64,000 bases of DNA from Piromyces finnis (Eukaryota; Neocallimastigomycota; Neocallimastigomycetes; Neocallimastigales; Neocallimastigaceae), in assembly GCA_002104945.1 (NCBI GenBank), contig MCFH01000016.1:558001-622000 (forward strand), in the 5' to 3' direction. The notes beneath the pieces are model-generated. The model made no database searches, was not told the origin of the DNA, and saw only the letters and a program-made list of their open reading frames with translations. Positions 20,841 through 37,278 of the stretch are shown in pieces (position 1 is the first letter of the stretch; each line of letters starts with the position of its first letter). The position numbers were made by a program, and so were the translations under genes.

Positions 20841-22278
20841 ATAGTAAATACTACTACTACTACTACTACTACTACTAATAATAATAATAATAAAATTTTA
20901 AATATATTATTTTGTTTATTATTTATGGTATATACCTCTCCAAAGTAAACATTAGGTCCTTTAGCAATATCAACTACTTTATTATTCTAAATATATGATA
21001 TTTATAATAATTTATTATATATTAAAGATCATAAATAATATGTTACTATTTTAATAATATATATTAATAATAAAACTTCAATACCTCTGATAAAACTTCA
21101 ATACTTCCATGGGTTAAGAAAAACATACTATATAATTAGATAGAATATTAATAAAAATAAAATAATAAAAAAATTATATTTTTATTCATAATTATTCTTT
21201 TTTCTTTTTACCTTTCTGCATTATCACCACATTTAATTATATAATCATTAGGTTGATAGCTTTCACGAGTCATACCCATGGCTATCTCTTCTAATGTTGA
21301 ATTATCGAAATTATTAAACAAATCAATCTATCAAAAAATAATATAATCGAATATTATTAGATTAAATTTAACCTTAGTAATTGTATATTTAAATAGAATA
21401 TCATGTACCTTTCTAAGATTTTGACAATTTACTTCTAAATCAAATTGTTCCAAATCATCTTGATTCACCATTTTTTCTTGAATTGCTAACATATATCCAT
21501 TAGTACGTTTATTAATACCTAATTGGATTTTTGGATACTTTTCTGAAATTGTGGTGAGAATGTCTTTATTTAATTTTACCAAAAGACTTTTCTCTTTTAT
21601 ACGAATGGATGATGTTCTTTTTATACCTAATAATAATCCAATTTCTCCAAAGAAAGAACCACTAGACATTTCGGCGTGAATCATAACATTACTGTTATTT
21701 ATAGATATATTTTCTTTGTTATTACTATCCTTATAATTTTTATTTTTTCCTTTTTCTTCTTCTTTATTAGCATATGAAAATACCTCAACCGAACCATTTA
21801 AAACACAGTATAAACAGTCTGGTTCATCATCTCTTGAAATAATTATTTGTCCTCGTGGAACCACTTCTGGTTTCATATTTGAAACTAAATCAAATAAGAA
21901 ATTAGTATCTTGATGTTCAAATAATGATATCTAATTTATACAAAAAATATAATAGAGTTATATTTTATCGTTTCATGATTCAATGAGGTTATAAAATTTG
22001 AAAATTATACATATATATAATTTATACATCATTTCATACATATATTATATTGATTTATTATTGATTTTTATTTTTAATGATATATACCATTTTTATTAAA
22101 TAATTATATTAATTTCCATATTATTATAATAAAAATTTTTTAGTATATAATTAATATATATATATATAAGTGTAATTATATAATAATAATAATAATAATA
22201 TTAAATATTTTTTAATATAAAATATTTGATTTTTTTTTATACTTATATATATAAAAATATCCTTATAATTATTGTTAC

Positions 22279-22317
<39 letters not shown>

Positions 22318-23440
22318 TTTGTAAGTATATCAATTGTTAGTTCAATCAAAAATTCGTTATGAAAACTACCAAGTAAATTTCTTGTACCCCAAGCATTTCT
22401 AATACATTTTGTATATATATCTTCTATATTATTTATTAAATTATTAAATTGAGCATAAACCTTTTCATTTTTTTGTAATTCATTTTTTATATCTTCCACT
22501 GATAACCGATATAATTTACAATCCAATGTTGCCTTTACACTTGCAGATCTTTTTTTTCCTATGACCGAAGAAAGTAAACCGAACCAATTTTCTTGATACA
22601 TATTGGCAACTTTATTGTCGAAAAAATCGTATACATAAGCTTCACCTGAAACTAAATAATATAAATAGGGATCGTATTCCCCCTTTTTTATAATATATTG
22701 CCCTTCTTCTACAAATATTTTTTCGACTTTATCATTCAAGGTTGAAATTATTTCTTGGGGTATATTATCAATAAATAATTTTTTCCTTTTTTTTTTTTTT
22801 TTTTTAATTTAAACAATAAAAATAAAAGAAATATAAAGATTAATATTTATTTATAATAAAATTAAAGTTATAAAAAATTATATAAAGTTGTACTTTTTTT
22901 TTTTTATTTTTATTTTATATTCTATATTATTTACTTCATTGATTTTAAAGCTGGGCATATCATCTTATTTTTTTCTAATGCTTCCTCATTTTTGGGCAAT
23001 CCATTAATGGATATTAGAGATTTAAATTTATCCGAATAATTATCTTCTTCATTTGGTGCATTTAGTATATTATCTAATTCTTTTTGAATTTTTTTAAAAT
23101 TTTTGTTCAAGATATTATATTCGTTCACAATATGATTCATAGTCAAGACAAGCTTTTTCTGATGAATACGACATCCTTCTAATTGTTTTGATAATATACG
23201 TAATTTATTAATATCTACCAAGCATTTACCACTTTTATTAATGCTTAACATGGATGAGTTGAAATTAGAATTAAATTTAGGGGAATCATTTTCAATACTA
23301 TTAGATTCTAATAAAGGATTTAAAAAATTGATATCTTTCATATTATCTACATCGCTTTTGTATTGAGTTTTCATGAATTCTATGCCATTGTCATTATTAT
23401 TATTAAAATAGTTTTCTTTTTCTTTTGAAAAACTATCCAT
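20542..23440 (-). CDS. Triple cyclic-nucleotide-binding-domain protein
   Basis: Seven exons (23440-22935, 22785-22317, 21930-21409, 21327-21212, 21127-21085, 20986-20936, 20727-20542) give 630 residues. The N-terminal 168 residues are Asn/Ser-rich, then helical (probable coiled coil). Three CNBD folds follow. The first (about 185-290) has WFGLLSSVIGKKRSASVKA and lacks the Glu of the phosphate-binding FGE motif. The second (about 345-460) has FFGEIGLLLGIKRTSSIR, with a Lys/Asn-rich loop inserted. The third (about 505-615) has the full signature FGEVALLEDVPRTASIRAI. Such domains bind cAMP or cGMP. No kinase domain, channel or PKA-type inhibitor site is visible, so this could be a regulatory subunit-like or scaffold protein; the partner is unknown. 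One intron starts GT followed by a 33-nt A-run. Confidence 0.87.
20741..20843. repeat. (AAAT)n microsatellite in an intron
   Basis: About 26 AAAT units, followed by short (CTA)n and (AAT)n tracts, in the last intron of the cyclic-nucleotide-binding gene. Confidence 0.93.
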
Positions 23441-24563
23441 TTCGTAAAATAATATTTTTATGAATAAAAGTAGTATTATATACTGTATATCTGCTTTTTT
23501 TTAATTTGAAATATTTATTTTATCTATGTTCTATTACTTTAGTTTTTTTTTTTTTCTTTTTGTATTATAATTTTAAATAAAATTAGGAATTAATAACTTT
23601 TCTATTTAGTACTATTAAAAAATAAAAAAATTTCAAATATAAAATTCAAATTTTTTTTATTTTTAATTTTTTATATATTATTAAATAAAGTTTTTGATTG
23701 TACATAATTTTTCCATTTTAATTTTAATTATAGTAAATGAAAATTTTTCCCTAAAATGAATATTTATTAATAATTATCTTTTAAAAATTAAAATATTATA
23801 TAAAAAACCATAGCTATAGTAAGAAATAAAAAAATAAAGTGTTAAAGAAAAACTAGAACTTCATTTATTTAATATATATTTTAAAACAATATTTAATGTT
23901 ATTAGTTTTCTTCTTCAAGGATAAAATGAAATTTAAATATATTATGGATTTTCTTTAATATTTATTTTATATTTTAACTGGAAAGTATAGTAAAATAATT
24001 GAAATCTTAATCACTTTAATAATATATTTACTATATATGTTAGTAATTATAAATAATTTTTAATTTAATAATAAATGAAATGTGATAGTTGAATTCGTTA
24101 ATGATTATGCTATTATCTTAGTATATATGAAGAAAATACAGATGAGTAGAAAAGTAGAATACCTTGCATTTACTGTAATATTAATATATATATATATATA
24201 TATATATACTTGTTACATTTGATAACATATCCCAGAAAAGTAGATATTTAATAGTATAAATATTAATAAAATTTACAATGATTTTGAAAATTTATTTAAT
24301 TTTATAAGATATATTTGTTTTTTTGAAGAGTACATTATATAAATTATATTTTATGATATTATTTTTATTTTATTATATTATTAGGTAAAATAATCTCTTT
24401 TTTTTTTTTTTCTTAAATGAAATAGACATAATACATGCCATTATATTTTATTTATTTACATTTTATATATACATTAAATACTATCTTGTTATTTTTATGT
24501 TCTAATCATCTAAAATCTATAAATATAAAAAAGTTTTTTTTTATAATATATATATAATAGTTA
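23441..24563. other. Intergenic spacer
   Basis: A+T-rich DNA holding the promoter side of the cyclic-nucleotide-binding gene and the 3' flank of the acetyltransferase gene. An (AT)n tract lies near 24183-24209. No gene seen. Confidence 0.6.
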
Positions 24564-25414
24564 TTATTGTATTTTTTTAATTACTTTTGCAGGACTGCCA
24601 ACAGCTACAGAATTATCTTCAATATCTTTTGTTACAATACTTCCTGCACCGACTACTGAATTTTCACCGATAGTAACACCTGGTAAAATAGTTACTCCAG
24701 CACCTATCCAACAATTTTTCTTTAAATGTATTGGTTTACATTTTATAATGTTATGATGTCGTATATCATGGTTATTTGTGATAATTTGAACATTGGCAGC
24801 TAAGATTGAGTTATCTTCAATAGTTATGCCTCCAGTTGCCATAAATAAAGCTCCAGAATTTATAAATACATTATCTCCTATGGTGACATGATCTAAATCA
24901 GAACCTGATACTGGTGTCATCACCATTGAATCTTTCCCAATTTTTCCTCCAAATACTTTATTCATTAGTTTATCATATTTTTCGGTATATGGCATGGTAT
25001 GATTAAATTGATGAATGAGTTGAGCAGATTTTACTCTTTCTTCATATTTCTTTGGTGTTATTTTATTCAAATCAAATTGTTTTTCTTTTATGTTTTTAGT
25101 TGATTTCTTACATAAATTTAATGGATAATAGTAAATCGTATTTTAAAAATGTATTAAAATAAATTTAGTATTGATATATATATATACTGTATTTATTATA
25201 TATTTAAAATAGTATAAATTAAAAGAGTTTATTTTATAAATATATGTTTGTAAATTTTTTAATATTATAAAATATATTTTTATGTCTTTATAGTTAAATT
25301 TACATATTTACGGAGAATGTTGGATTGAAAAACGAAATTTAAAGCATTTAATGGAATAATACTAGTTTTTCTTAAATTATTTACTATGCAGTTTAATTGT
25401 AGTAAACTTGCCAT
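24564..25414 (-). CDS. Maltose/galactoside-type O-acetyltransferase (left-handed beta-helix)
   Basis: Exons 25414-25304 and 25106-24564 give 217 residues. The body has the short NodL/LacA/Maa-type arrangement: an N-terminal helical segment (AQLIHQFNHTMPYTEKYDKL), then hexapeptide turns (VTIGDNVFINSGA, ITIEDNSILAANVQI) with the catalytic-His motif ITNNHDIRHHN, then IHLKKNCWIGAGVTILPGVT, IGENSVVGAGSIVTKDI and the closing NSVAVGSPAKVIKKI. The family moves acetyl from acetyl-CoA to a sugar hydroxyl; the acceptor here is unknown. The first exon adds about 37 residues (MASLLQLNCIVNNLRKTSII...) with Arg/Lys and no acidic residue until about residue 46, resembling a mitochondrial or hydrogenosomal presequence. 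The body looks bacterial in type, so ancient transfer is plausible. The splice (donor GTAAAT, acceptor TAAG) is in phase, but the first exon is less certain than the body. Confidence 0.85.
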
Positions 25415-25460
25415 TTTTTTTTTTCTGAAAATGTTTTTTATAAATACTATTCAATTTTTA

Positions 25461-25520
<60 letters not shown>

Positions 25521-26079
25521 TTTAAAAAAAAGGAAAAATATTTTATTAAAATGGATTATTAAGCAAATCCAATTATATTTTATTTAATAAAAATTTTGGT
25601 AAAAATAATCTTTATCGTATTTAATGAAAAAAGTGTTTTTGTTTGAAAGATATTTTTGAGGGAAAAACGAAGAATAAAATTAAAAAAAAAAAAAAAAGAA
25701 TAAAAAAATTATAGATATTGATATTCTTTATATCTTTTAAAAGTCACTTTTTTTCTTTTTCTAAACCTTATTGTCCTAACAATTTTTTTTAAAGTTTGCT
25801 ATGGTTTTATTAATTAAAAAAATATAAATATTATAAAAAAAAAATGATTGGCTTGTTAATTTAAAATAACATAAAATAAATGAAAACATATCAAATAAAG
25901 AATTTAAAAGTTTTATTTTTTAAAAAAAATAACAAATTATATATCAATATATAATTTCATAAATGTAAATACTAAAGTATTATAAATGTATAAATATGGT
26001 TGAAAGTATAGAATAGAATATTATATATTGGTATGATTTACATATATATTTAAAAAAAAAAAAAAAACGTAGTGATAGA
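25415..26079. other. Intergenic spacer with (ATT)n tract
   Basis: Shared upstream region of the divergent acetyltransferase and ankyrin genes. An (ATT)n microsatellite lies at about 25460-25520. No gene seen. Confidence 0.6.
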
Positions 26080-27375
26080 ATGAATGAAAAAGTGGAAGAG
26101 ATTATTGATAGAATTATTAAAAATGATATTAAAAATTTGAAAATAACAATTGAAAATAATCCAAAAAATGAAGTTATAAAGTATTATAAGGTATTGTTTG
26201 AAGCAGCTATCAATGTCAATAATCCAATAGTCATAAACCTTTTATATAATTATTTTATGAATAGTCAAAATGTAACTGAAATATTATCAGAATTAGTATT
26301 ATTATTGACAAAGAATGAAAATATCACTTTATTAAAATACATAATAAACAATTTCCTTTATGACAATTCCTGTATACTAAAGTTTTTATTTATGTATAGA
26401 AATAACAAGCCTGTGAATAAAAAGGATTTAATTAATATAATTTTAAAAGAAAAATCTAAATTTGATTGGGATAGAGTAGATGAAGAAGGTGATACATCTT
26501 TAATAATTGCATGTGATAACCAAAATGAAATAATTGCAAAATATTTAATTGAACAAGGTGCAAATATAAATAAAGCTGATTATAATGGTAATACGCCTCT
26601 CATCATTTTTTGTAAAATTGGAAATGTAAATATGGTAGGGTATTTGATAAACCATGGTGCAGATGTAAATATATGTAATAAATGTGGTTATAGACCATTG
26701 CTTATAGCATGTACTAAAAATGATGAAACTCTTGTAAAATGCTTTGTAGAAAATAATGCAGATATAAACAAAGCAGATTATTATGGTAATACTCCTTTAA
26801 TTTATGCTTGTAAAAATGGAAATGAGAATATAATAAAGTACTTGATCGATCATGGTGCTGACATAAATAAATGTGATAGAAATGGTGATACACCTTTAAT
26901 TATTGTTTGTCAAAAGAAAAATGAAGTGGTAGCAAAATATTTAATTCAATGCGGTGCTGATGTTAATAAAGAAAATAATTATGGTTATACTCCATTGATT
27001 ATTGCTTGTAGAAATGAAAATCAAATTATCATTAATTATTTGTTAGAAAACCATGCCAATATAAATAAATCAGATCATAATGGGGATACGCCTTTAATAA
27101 CATCCTGTATTAAAGAAAATGAAGCCATCACAAAATACTTAATTGATAAAAAAGCTGATATAAATAAAGCAGATAATTATGGAAATACACCTTTAATCTA
27201 TTCATGTAAAAATGGGAATAAGGTTATTTCAAAATATTTAATAGATCATGGTGCAGATATTAACAAAAGTAATCATAAAGGTGAAACCCCATACATTATT
27301 TCAAGTAAAAAAGGAAATAGCATGATATTAAATTATTTAATAAAAGTAGACCATTATAGAAACTCACAAGATTAG
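26080..27375 (+). CDS. Ankyrin-repeat protein, intronless
   Basis: A single open frame of 431 residues. The N-terminal third (about 1-130) is helical and divergent. From about residue 140 there are about nine ankyrin repeats of 33 residues with the motif DxxGxTPLIxACxxxNxxIxKYLIxxGADINK, for example NGDTPLIIVCQKKNEVVAKY. Repeats alternate between two subtypes (D-Y-Y/N-Y-G-N-T-P-L-I-Y and N-G-D-T-P-L-I). There is no signal peptide, membrane segment, F-box or SOCS box. Ankyrin stacks bind other proteins; the partner is unknown. The lack of introns contrasts with most neighbouring genes and fits a recently expanded family or a retrogene. Confidence 0.9.
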   Translation: MNEKVEEIIDRIIKNDIKNLKITIENNPKNEVIKYYKVLFEAAINVNNPIVINLLYNYFMNSQNVTEILSELVLLLTKNENITLLKYIINNFLYDNSCILKFLFMYRNNKPVNKKDLINIILKEKSKFDWDRVDEEGDTSLIIACDNQNEIIAKYLIEQGANINKADYNGNTPLIIFCKIGNVNMVGYLINHGADVNICNKCGYRPLLIACTKNDETLVKCFVENNADINKADYYGNTPLIYACKNGNENIIKYLIDHGADINKCDRNGDTPLIIVCQKKNEVVAKYLIQCGADVNKENNYGYTPLIIACRNENQIIINYLLENHANINKSDHNGDTPLITSCIKENEAITKYLIDKKADINKADNYGNTPLIYSCKNGNKVISKYLIDHGADINKSNHKGETPYIISSKKGNSMILNYLIKVDHYRNSQD

Positions 27376-28162
27376 TATTATTATTAATCAGGAATACAGT
27401 AAAAAAAAAAAGGATTAATAAGAAAAAATATTATTTACTAAAATAAAATAAAATAAAATTATTAGTTTTAAAAGTTCAAATGAAATAAATATGTATTTAA
27501 AGACTATTTTAATACTCTATCATTTTAATTATTTACAATTAAAAGTGTTTTTAATGATAAAAAATAAAAAAAAATAAAGTTAATTTAAATATTTTATGTA
27601 AATTCATATATTTTTAAAACAAAAATCATGAAAATATCAAGAAATATATTAACATGAATTAAAAAGGAAAATGATAAGGACTATAGCATTACTTTACATC
27701 TTTTATATTAAGAGTTTTTTTATTTTATTTATATATAGGTTATTTTGTATTAAATCATTTTTATTTAATTATTAATAAAGATACAGCGCATTATAATAAT
27801 TAACAAGATATTATTATTATTATTATTATTATTATTTTTGTAATATTATAAAATAGTTAATATTAAAAAATGAGATTAAAAATTTATTTTATAACTTTTA
27901 TTTTTTTTTTTTTTTACATAATAAATTGGACATTCATAATTTTTTAAAAAAAATACCTAGAATATATAATTAAGATATATTTTTATTAAATATATTATTT
28001 TAATAAATTTTTTTATATATAAAGTAATGTCCAATTTATTATATATGTAAAGATTTTAAAATTTATCAAAAATTTATTCCCATTAAAAAAAAAAAAAAAA
28101 AAAAACTTCCTATAAATAAAAAAATAAACAAATGCATTTTAATTATTATTTCATTTATTATT
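27376..28162. other. Intergenic spacer between convergent genes
   Basis: 3' flanks of the ankyrin and RING/DC1 genes. An inverted pair, ATAATAAATTGGACATT near 27919 and AATGTCCAATTTATTAT near 28026, is separated by about 90 bp. Could be a small palindromic element or a terminator-like fold. No gene seen. Confidence 0.5.
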
Positions 28163-28990
28163 TTAAGAAGACAGGGTGTATTGAGCACAACAAGAACATA
28201 AATCAAAATCACATAAAAAGCATCGATAAGAATAGGTATTTATTTTATTTTTACAATTATCACAATACCTTTCAGTTAGACTTTTTGAATATTCAACTGG
28301 GTGGTTATGTAGTTGACTTATAATTTTACAATTATCCATCCTATTTCCGTCTTTATATATATTATAATACTCAATAATTTTATTCGTGATTGTTCCTTTA
28401 GTTACTGTTCCCTTAGTACAGTTATAACATAAATCATAATCACACAAGGTACAACAATACGAAGGTGTATTTTCATCAAATTTATTCTTACAGTTATCAC
28501 AATACCATGCTATTAAAAAAGTTCTTTTACATGTTAATATATGAGGATGTAAATTACTTAATATTGTATATTCCCATATATTGTCATTTTTTTCATTTAA
28601 CTTTTTTTTAAATAATTCATATCCATTTTTTAACTTTAGATATTCTAATTTATAATATATTGTCTTACATTCTTTTTTATGCTTTTTTATAAAATCATAA
28701 TTAACTTCTTTTCCACATTCACATTCTATTATTAATCTTGATAATAAGTTATTACATATATAAGAGGTAGAAAATTTGTTATTTTTACATCTGTAGGGAC
28801 AATCAGTTAATCCCTTTACACATTCAGCACAAAAACAGTGTTGACATTTATCACATTGAACTGGTTGTCTAATAATTTCTAGACATATTGAACAATTAAC
28901 TAAATCTTTAATACCTTCATAATATTCTTTATTTTTTATATCTTTTTCTTCAACATGTAATAATTCATTATCAATATTCATTGGTTTCAT
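28163..28990 (-). CDS. RING finger plus C-terminal DC1-like zinc domains
   Basis: Single exon, 275 residues. An N-terminal C3HC4-like RING (CSICLEIIRQPVQCDKCQHC, then FCAECVKGLTDCPYRC) is followed by a further Cys/His cluster (IECECGKEVNYDFIKKHKKEC) like a TRAF-type finger. The C-terminal half has two related Cys/His units: HPHIL...WYCDNCKNKF...YCCTLCDYDLCYNC and HNHPVEY...YCDNCKNKI...YRCFLCDFDLCSCC. These resemble the DC1 (C1-like) fold common in plants. The RING suggests ubiquitin ligase activity and the DC1-like units a binding module for lipid, peptide or protein. No signal peptide or membrane segment. DC1 versus ZZ cannot be settled by eye. Confidence 0.82.
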   Translation of the reverse strand: MKPMNIDNELLHVEEKDIKNKEYYEGIKDLVNCSICLEIIRQPVQCDKCQHCFCAECVKGLTDCPYRCKNNKFSTSYICNNLLSRLIIECECGKEVNYDFIKKHKKECKTIYYKLEYLKLKNGYELFKKKLNEKNDNIWEYTILSNLHPHILTCKRTFLIAWYCDNCKNKFDENTPSYCCTLCDYDLCYNCTKGTVTKGTITNKIIEYYNIYKDGNRMDNCKIISQLHNHPVEYSKSLTERYCDNCKNKINTYSYRCFLCDFDLCSCCAQYTLSS

Positions 28991-29545
28991 AAATTAAAAT
29001 ATAAATAGAAATGGTTATTTATTAAATATTTTTCTTTATTTAAATAATTTGACAGAGAAAGAAAGAAAGAAAAAAAGAAAAAAAAAAAAACAACTTTTTT
29101 TTTATAGAAATTTTTTTTTTTATAAATTTTAATTTGATAAGAAATCATTCTTTTTGGCTTATTTTATTATTAAAAATTTGCGGAATATATTCCACTTTTT
29201 TTTTTTTTTTTTTTTATTTTTATTTTTTTTTAAAAAAATAATATATATATTTTGTATATTTATAAATAAACTAAACCACTATTATCCATAGAGCCTTATT
29301 AAATTATTTTCAAAAATTTAAAGTGATCATTTTACAAAAATTTTAAATCAAAAAGGTATTATATTAAGAGTATTATTCGTTTAATATTTTAAAAAAATTT
29401 TTTATCAAAAAACTGTCTATTATTTACAATGATAATATAACAATAATAATCCAAAATTAAAATGATAATAATTGAAATGTATATATATACATTTCAATTA
29501 TAAAAAATATTTAATGATAAGAATTTTGATTTTGCTTCAAGATTA
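28991..29545. other. Intergenic spacer
   Basis: Promoter side of the RING/DC1 gene and 3' flank of LRR gene A. Homopolymer T-runs and a perfect inverted repeat ATTGAAATGTATATATATACATTTCAAT near 29472-29500, which could fold into a hairpin downstream of the gene A stop. No gene seen. Confidence 0.55.
29472..29500 (-). terminator. Perfect palindrome 3' of gene A, possible RNA hairpin
   Basis: AATTGAAATG, TATATATATA and CATTTCAATT form a near-perfect hairpin about 46-74 bp past the gene A stop. A 3'-end or mRNA-stability role is only a guess. Confidence 0.3.
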
Positions 29546-34043
<4,498 letters not shown>

Positions 34044-34850
34044 TTTCTAAAATAAATTGAATAAATTAATTTAAAAACCAGCCCTTTACTATTTTTAGAA
34101 TGAAATGTGTATGAAAAAGTGAGTATATTTATACATCTATTAAAAATTTAATAAGAATTTAAAATTTAATGTATAATTATTTTTTTTTTTTTTAAAAAAA
34201 AGATATAACTATATTTATATTGTTTTTTAGAGTTTTATTATTTAGCGTTACACAATTTCAAAAAGCAAATAATTATTTCGGTTTAATTAAAAAAAGGAAA
34301 ATTTTAATTTAATGTCAATTACTAATATTAAATAATTAATATACTTTTTAAAGTATGTAAAACAATAAAATTTAATAAGTATTAATTAGATATATACTTT
34401 CATTGTTTTAATTTCAATTATTACTTTAATATTTAAAAGGTAAAGATAGTATTTTTTTTTTCATAAATAATAAAAACAATTATATAAATATATACTGTAA
34501 AATTATTTTTAATTGTTTATTAATATATTTGTTTCATAACATAAGAATAAAAATGTATTTGTTAATATAATAATGGTAAAAAAAAAAAAAAAAAAAAAAA
34601 AAAGATAATAGATCATATATTTATAATTAGTTGTAAAAAGAAATTAAACATTTTAAATTTATAATTATTATGAAACATTTATAAATGCTTATTATACTAT
34701 TTTTAATGTATTTAATATATTTATAAAAAAAATAAATATCTTTTTTTTTTTTTTTTTAACTCATCATTTATAAAGTAGTGTAGTAAACTATTTAGAGATA
34801 GTGAAATTAAATATATTATTTCATGTTTTTTCTTCTTCAATAATTTAAAA
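34044..34850. other. Intergenic spacer between genes A and B
   Basis: Upstream region of gene A and 3' flank of gene B. It has an A-run near 34580-34603 and no gene that I can support. Confidence 0.6.
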
Positions 34851-37278
34851 TTATTTACATATACCATATAAAGATTGACAACCTTTAGCAATTGAACAAA
34901 AAGAAGAAGTATTTCCACAGTATCCTTTTGTACTACAACATTGGAATGAATAACATTTTCCGAAATTAGTACCGCACTTACAATCTCCAAATTCCGATTG
35001 ACATCCGTTAGATGGAGAACAATAGGAGGTTGTTTTACCACAGTAACCTTTTTTACTACAACATCTTCCAGCAGTACAAATACCAGCTGTTGTACCACAT
35101 TTACAATTTCCAAAACTAGATTGACAGCCTTTTGACATATAGCAATAAGAGGAAGTATTACCACAATAACCTTTTTTACTACAACATTGGCCAGTTGGAC
35201 AATTACCAAAATCAGTACCACATTTACAGTCACCAAATTCTGATTGACAACCATTAGATACAGAACAGTAAGCGGAGGTTTTACCACAATATCCTTTCTT
35301 ACTACAACATTGACCTGAAGGGCATTTTCCATAGCTTCCACCACATCTAGTTGAAGTAGTTTTGGATGTTTCACAGTTGCCATTTATTAAGCTATAAAAA
35401 TATTATATATTTATATATTTAAAAAAAAAAAAAAAAAAAAAAAAAGTTTTTTTATTTAATAATATTTAGTTAAATATAAACATAGCATAAAACATAAAAA
35501 TATAATTTACATATCGGTTCCAGAATTCTTAACTTCAGTTGGTGTTGAGGATATACAATTTCCACTTAAATCTCTATATAAATATTAATATAGAAAAATT
35601 CATAAATATCAATAAAATATATACAATTAAAACAAATATCAATTTAAATTATGCAATTTCTTACAAAATATAAAGGTTCAGTATAGTTCCGATTTCCTTT
35701 GGAATATTTAATAATTGATTATTGTTTAAATATCTATTTTATAGATAATTTAATTATACAAAGTTAACATAGTTTATTATTAATATCTTGTAATATTATT
35801 TATGTCTTTTTCTTTCTTATATAAATAATTGATATATATTCGTTTAAAGTGCTCTTTTTACACTTACAAAAATCTAAGTTGAGTTAAATTTCCAATTATA
35901 CTAGGAATTTGAGTTAACTTATTATTACTTAAGTACCTATATAATAAATATTTATATTTATTAACACACACTTTTTTTTTTTTTTTAAAAAAAAAAAGTA
36001 AAATAGAAGTAAAATATTAATAATTAGAATTATTTACAAAAACTTTAATTTCTTCAAATTTCCAATTTCATTTGGTATTTTAGTCAATTGATTAGCTTTT
36101 AATCCTCTATAATAATACATATAATAAATAAAAATGTATTGTTAATTTATTTATCGAATATATTCCTTTTTATTATTTATCATAAATTACATTTGTTAAA
36201 TTTTATTTTTTTTTTTTATTATTCATTTCGATAATTTATACTTACAAGGAATAAAGATTTGTTAAAGATTTTATTTCTACTGGAATTGAAGTTAATTGAT
36301 TATTATTTAAATCTCTACGATAATTTTATCGTATAGTTTCATATATATATATATTTATGCATAAAATTTCAATATTAAAATATATAAATTCTTATATTTA
36401 AATAAAAAGTTTATTCTTTATTAATAGTGATAATTTTACAATTCTTGGAGTGAGGTTAAATTTCCAATTTCAGTAGGAAGGGAAGTTAATTTGTTGTTAT
36501 TTAAATATCTGTAAAAAATTTTTTTGTTTATAAATTGAGATTTATTTATGTTTTATATTACTACAATAAAAAAAAATAAAAAAAATGAACATTAATATAA
36601 TAAGAATATTTACAAGTATTGAAGTTTTTTTAAATTTCCAATTTCTTTTGGGATTTCACTCAATTGATTGTTATGTATATATCTATTACATTTCATGGAT
36701 AAGAATTAATTATGTATAATTAAATTATTGTATAAAATTTTAATAAAATTATAATAATTCATTTATATCTACAATTTTTGAAGATTGGTTAAATTTCCAA
36801 TATCTTTTGGTAGAGTTGTTATTTTATTGTTACTCAAATCTCTATTTTTAATAAATAACAGTAATTATTTTTAATATATATATCTTTAAATTCATGTAGA
36901 AAAAAAGATCTTTTATTTTTTTTCAGATTTAATACGCCAAAAAAAAAAAAAAAAGGATAAAAGTATATACTTACAAAGCTTTTAATGTATTTACTTTAAA
37001 CACCAATGATGGTACACTACTTAAACTTCCTTCTTTGAACATTCTATTAAAAATTTATTATATTTAATATATAAATGGAATTATTTCTAATATCTCTTAA
37101 TATTTTCAAATATATATTTATTTTATAATTATAATATTACTTACAACCAAATAGCATTTGAACTTTCTTCTTCGCAATACTCCAAACTACTACCAAATTG
37201 TGTTTGTAATTCATTACAAGAATAAGCAATTGTAAGAGAAATATACAAACAAAAAGCTATAATATTTTTAGTAATCAT
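34851..37278 (-). CDS. Gene B: secreted LRR protein with 4 hevein-type chitin-binding modules
   Basis: Eleven exons give 429 residues: 37278-37145 (signal peptide MITKNIIAFCLYISLTIAYS plus cap), nine LRR exons (upper ends 37043, 36841, 36682, 36508, 36314, 36106, 35936, 35733, 35573; 69 nt each except the last at 63) and 35391-34851. All introns are phase 2. The last exon encodes four CBM18-like modules (CGGSYGKCPSGQCCSKKGYC, CGTDFGNCPTGQCCSKKGYC and two more). The architecture copies gene A, down to the 63-nt last LRR exon, so A and B are tandem paralogs that differ mainly in LRR and module number. An upstream in-frame Met (37326) exists, but Met at 37278 gives a clean signal peptide. Predicted extracellular chitin-binding recognition protein. 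Confidence 0.91.

Noticed and set aside
24564-25070. Acetyltransferase starting at TTG (25070)
   Set aside because: The frame stays open upstream to a good acceptor site, and an upstream exon with an ATG joins in phase.
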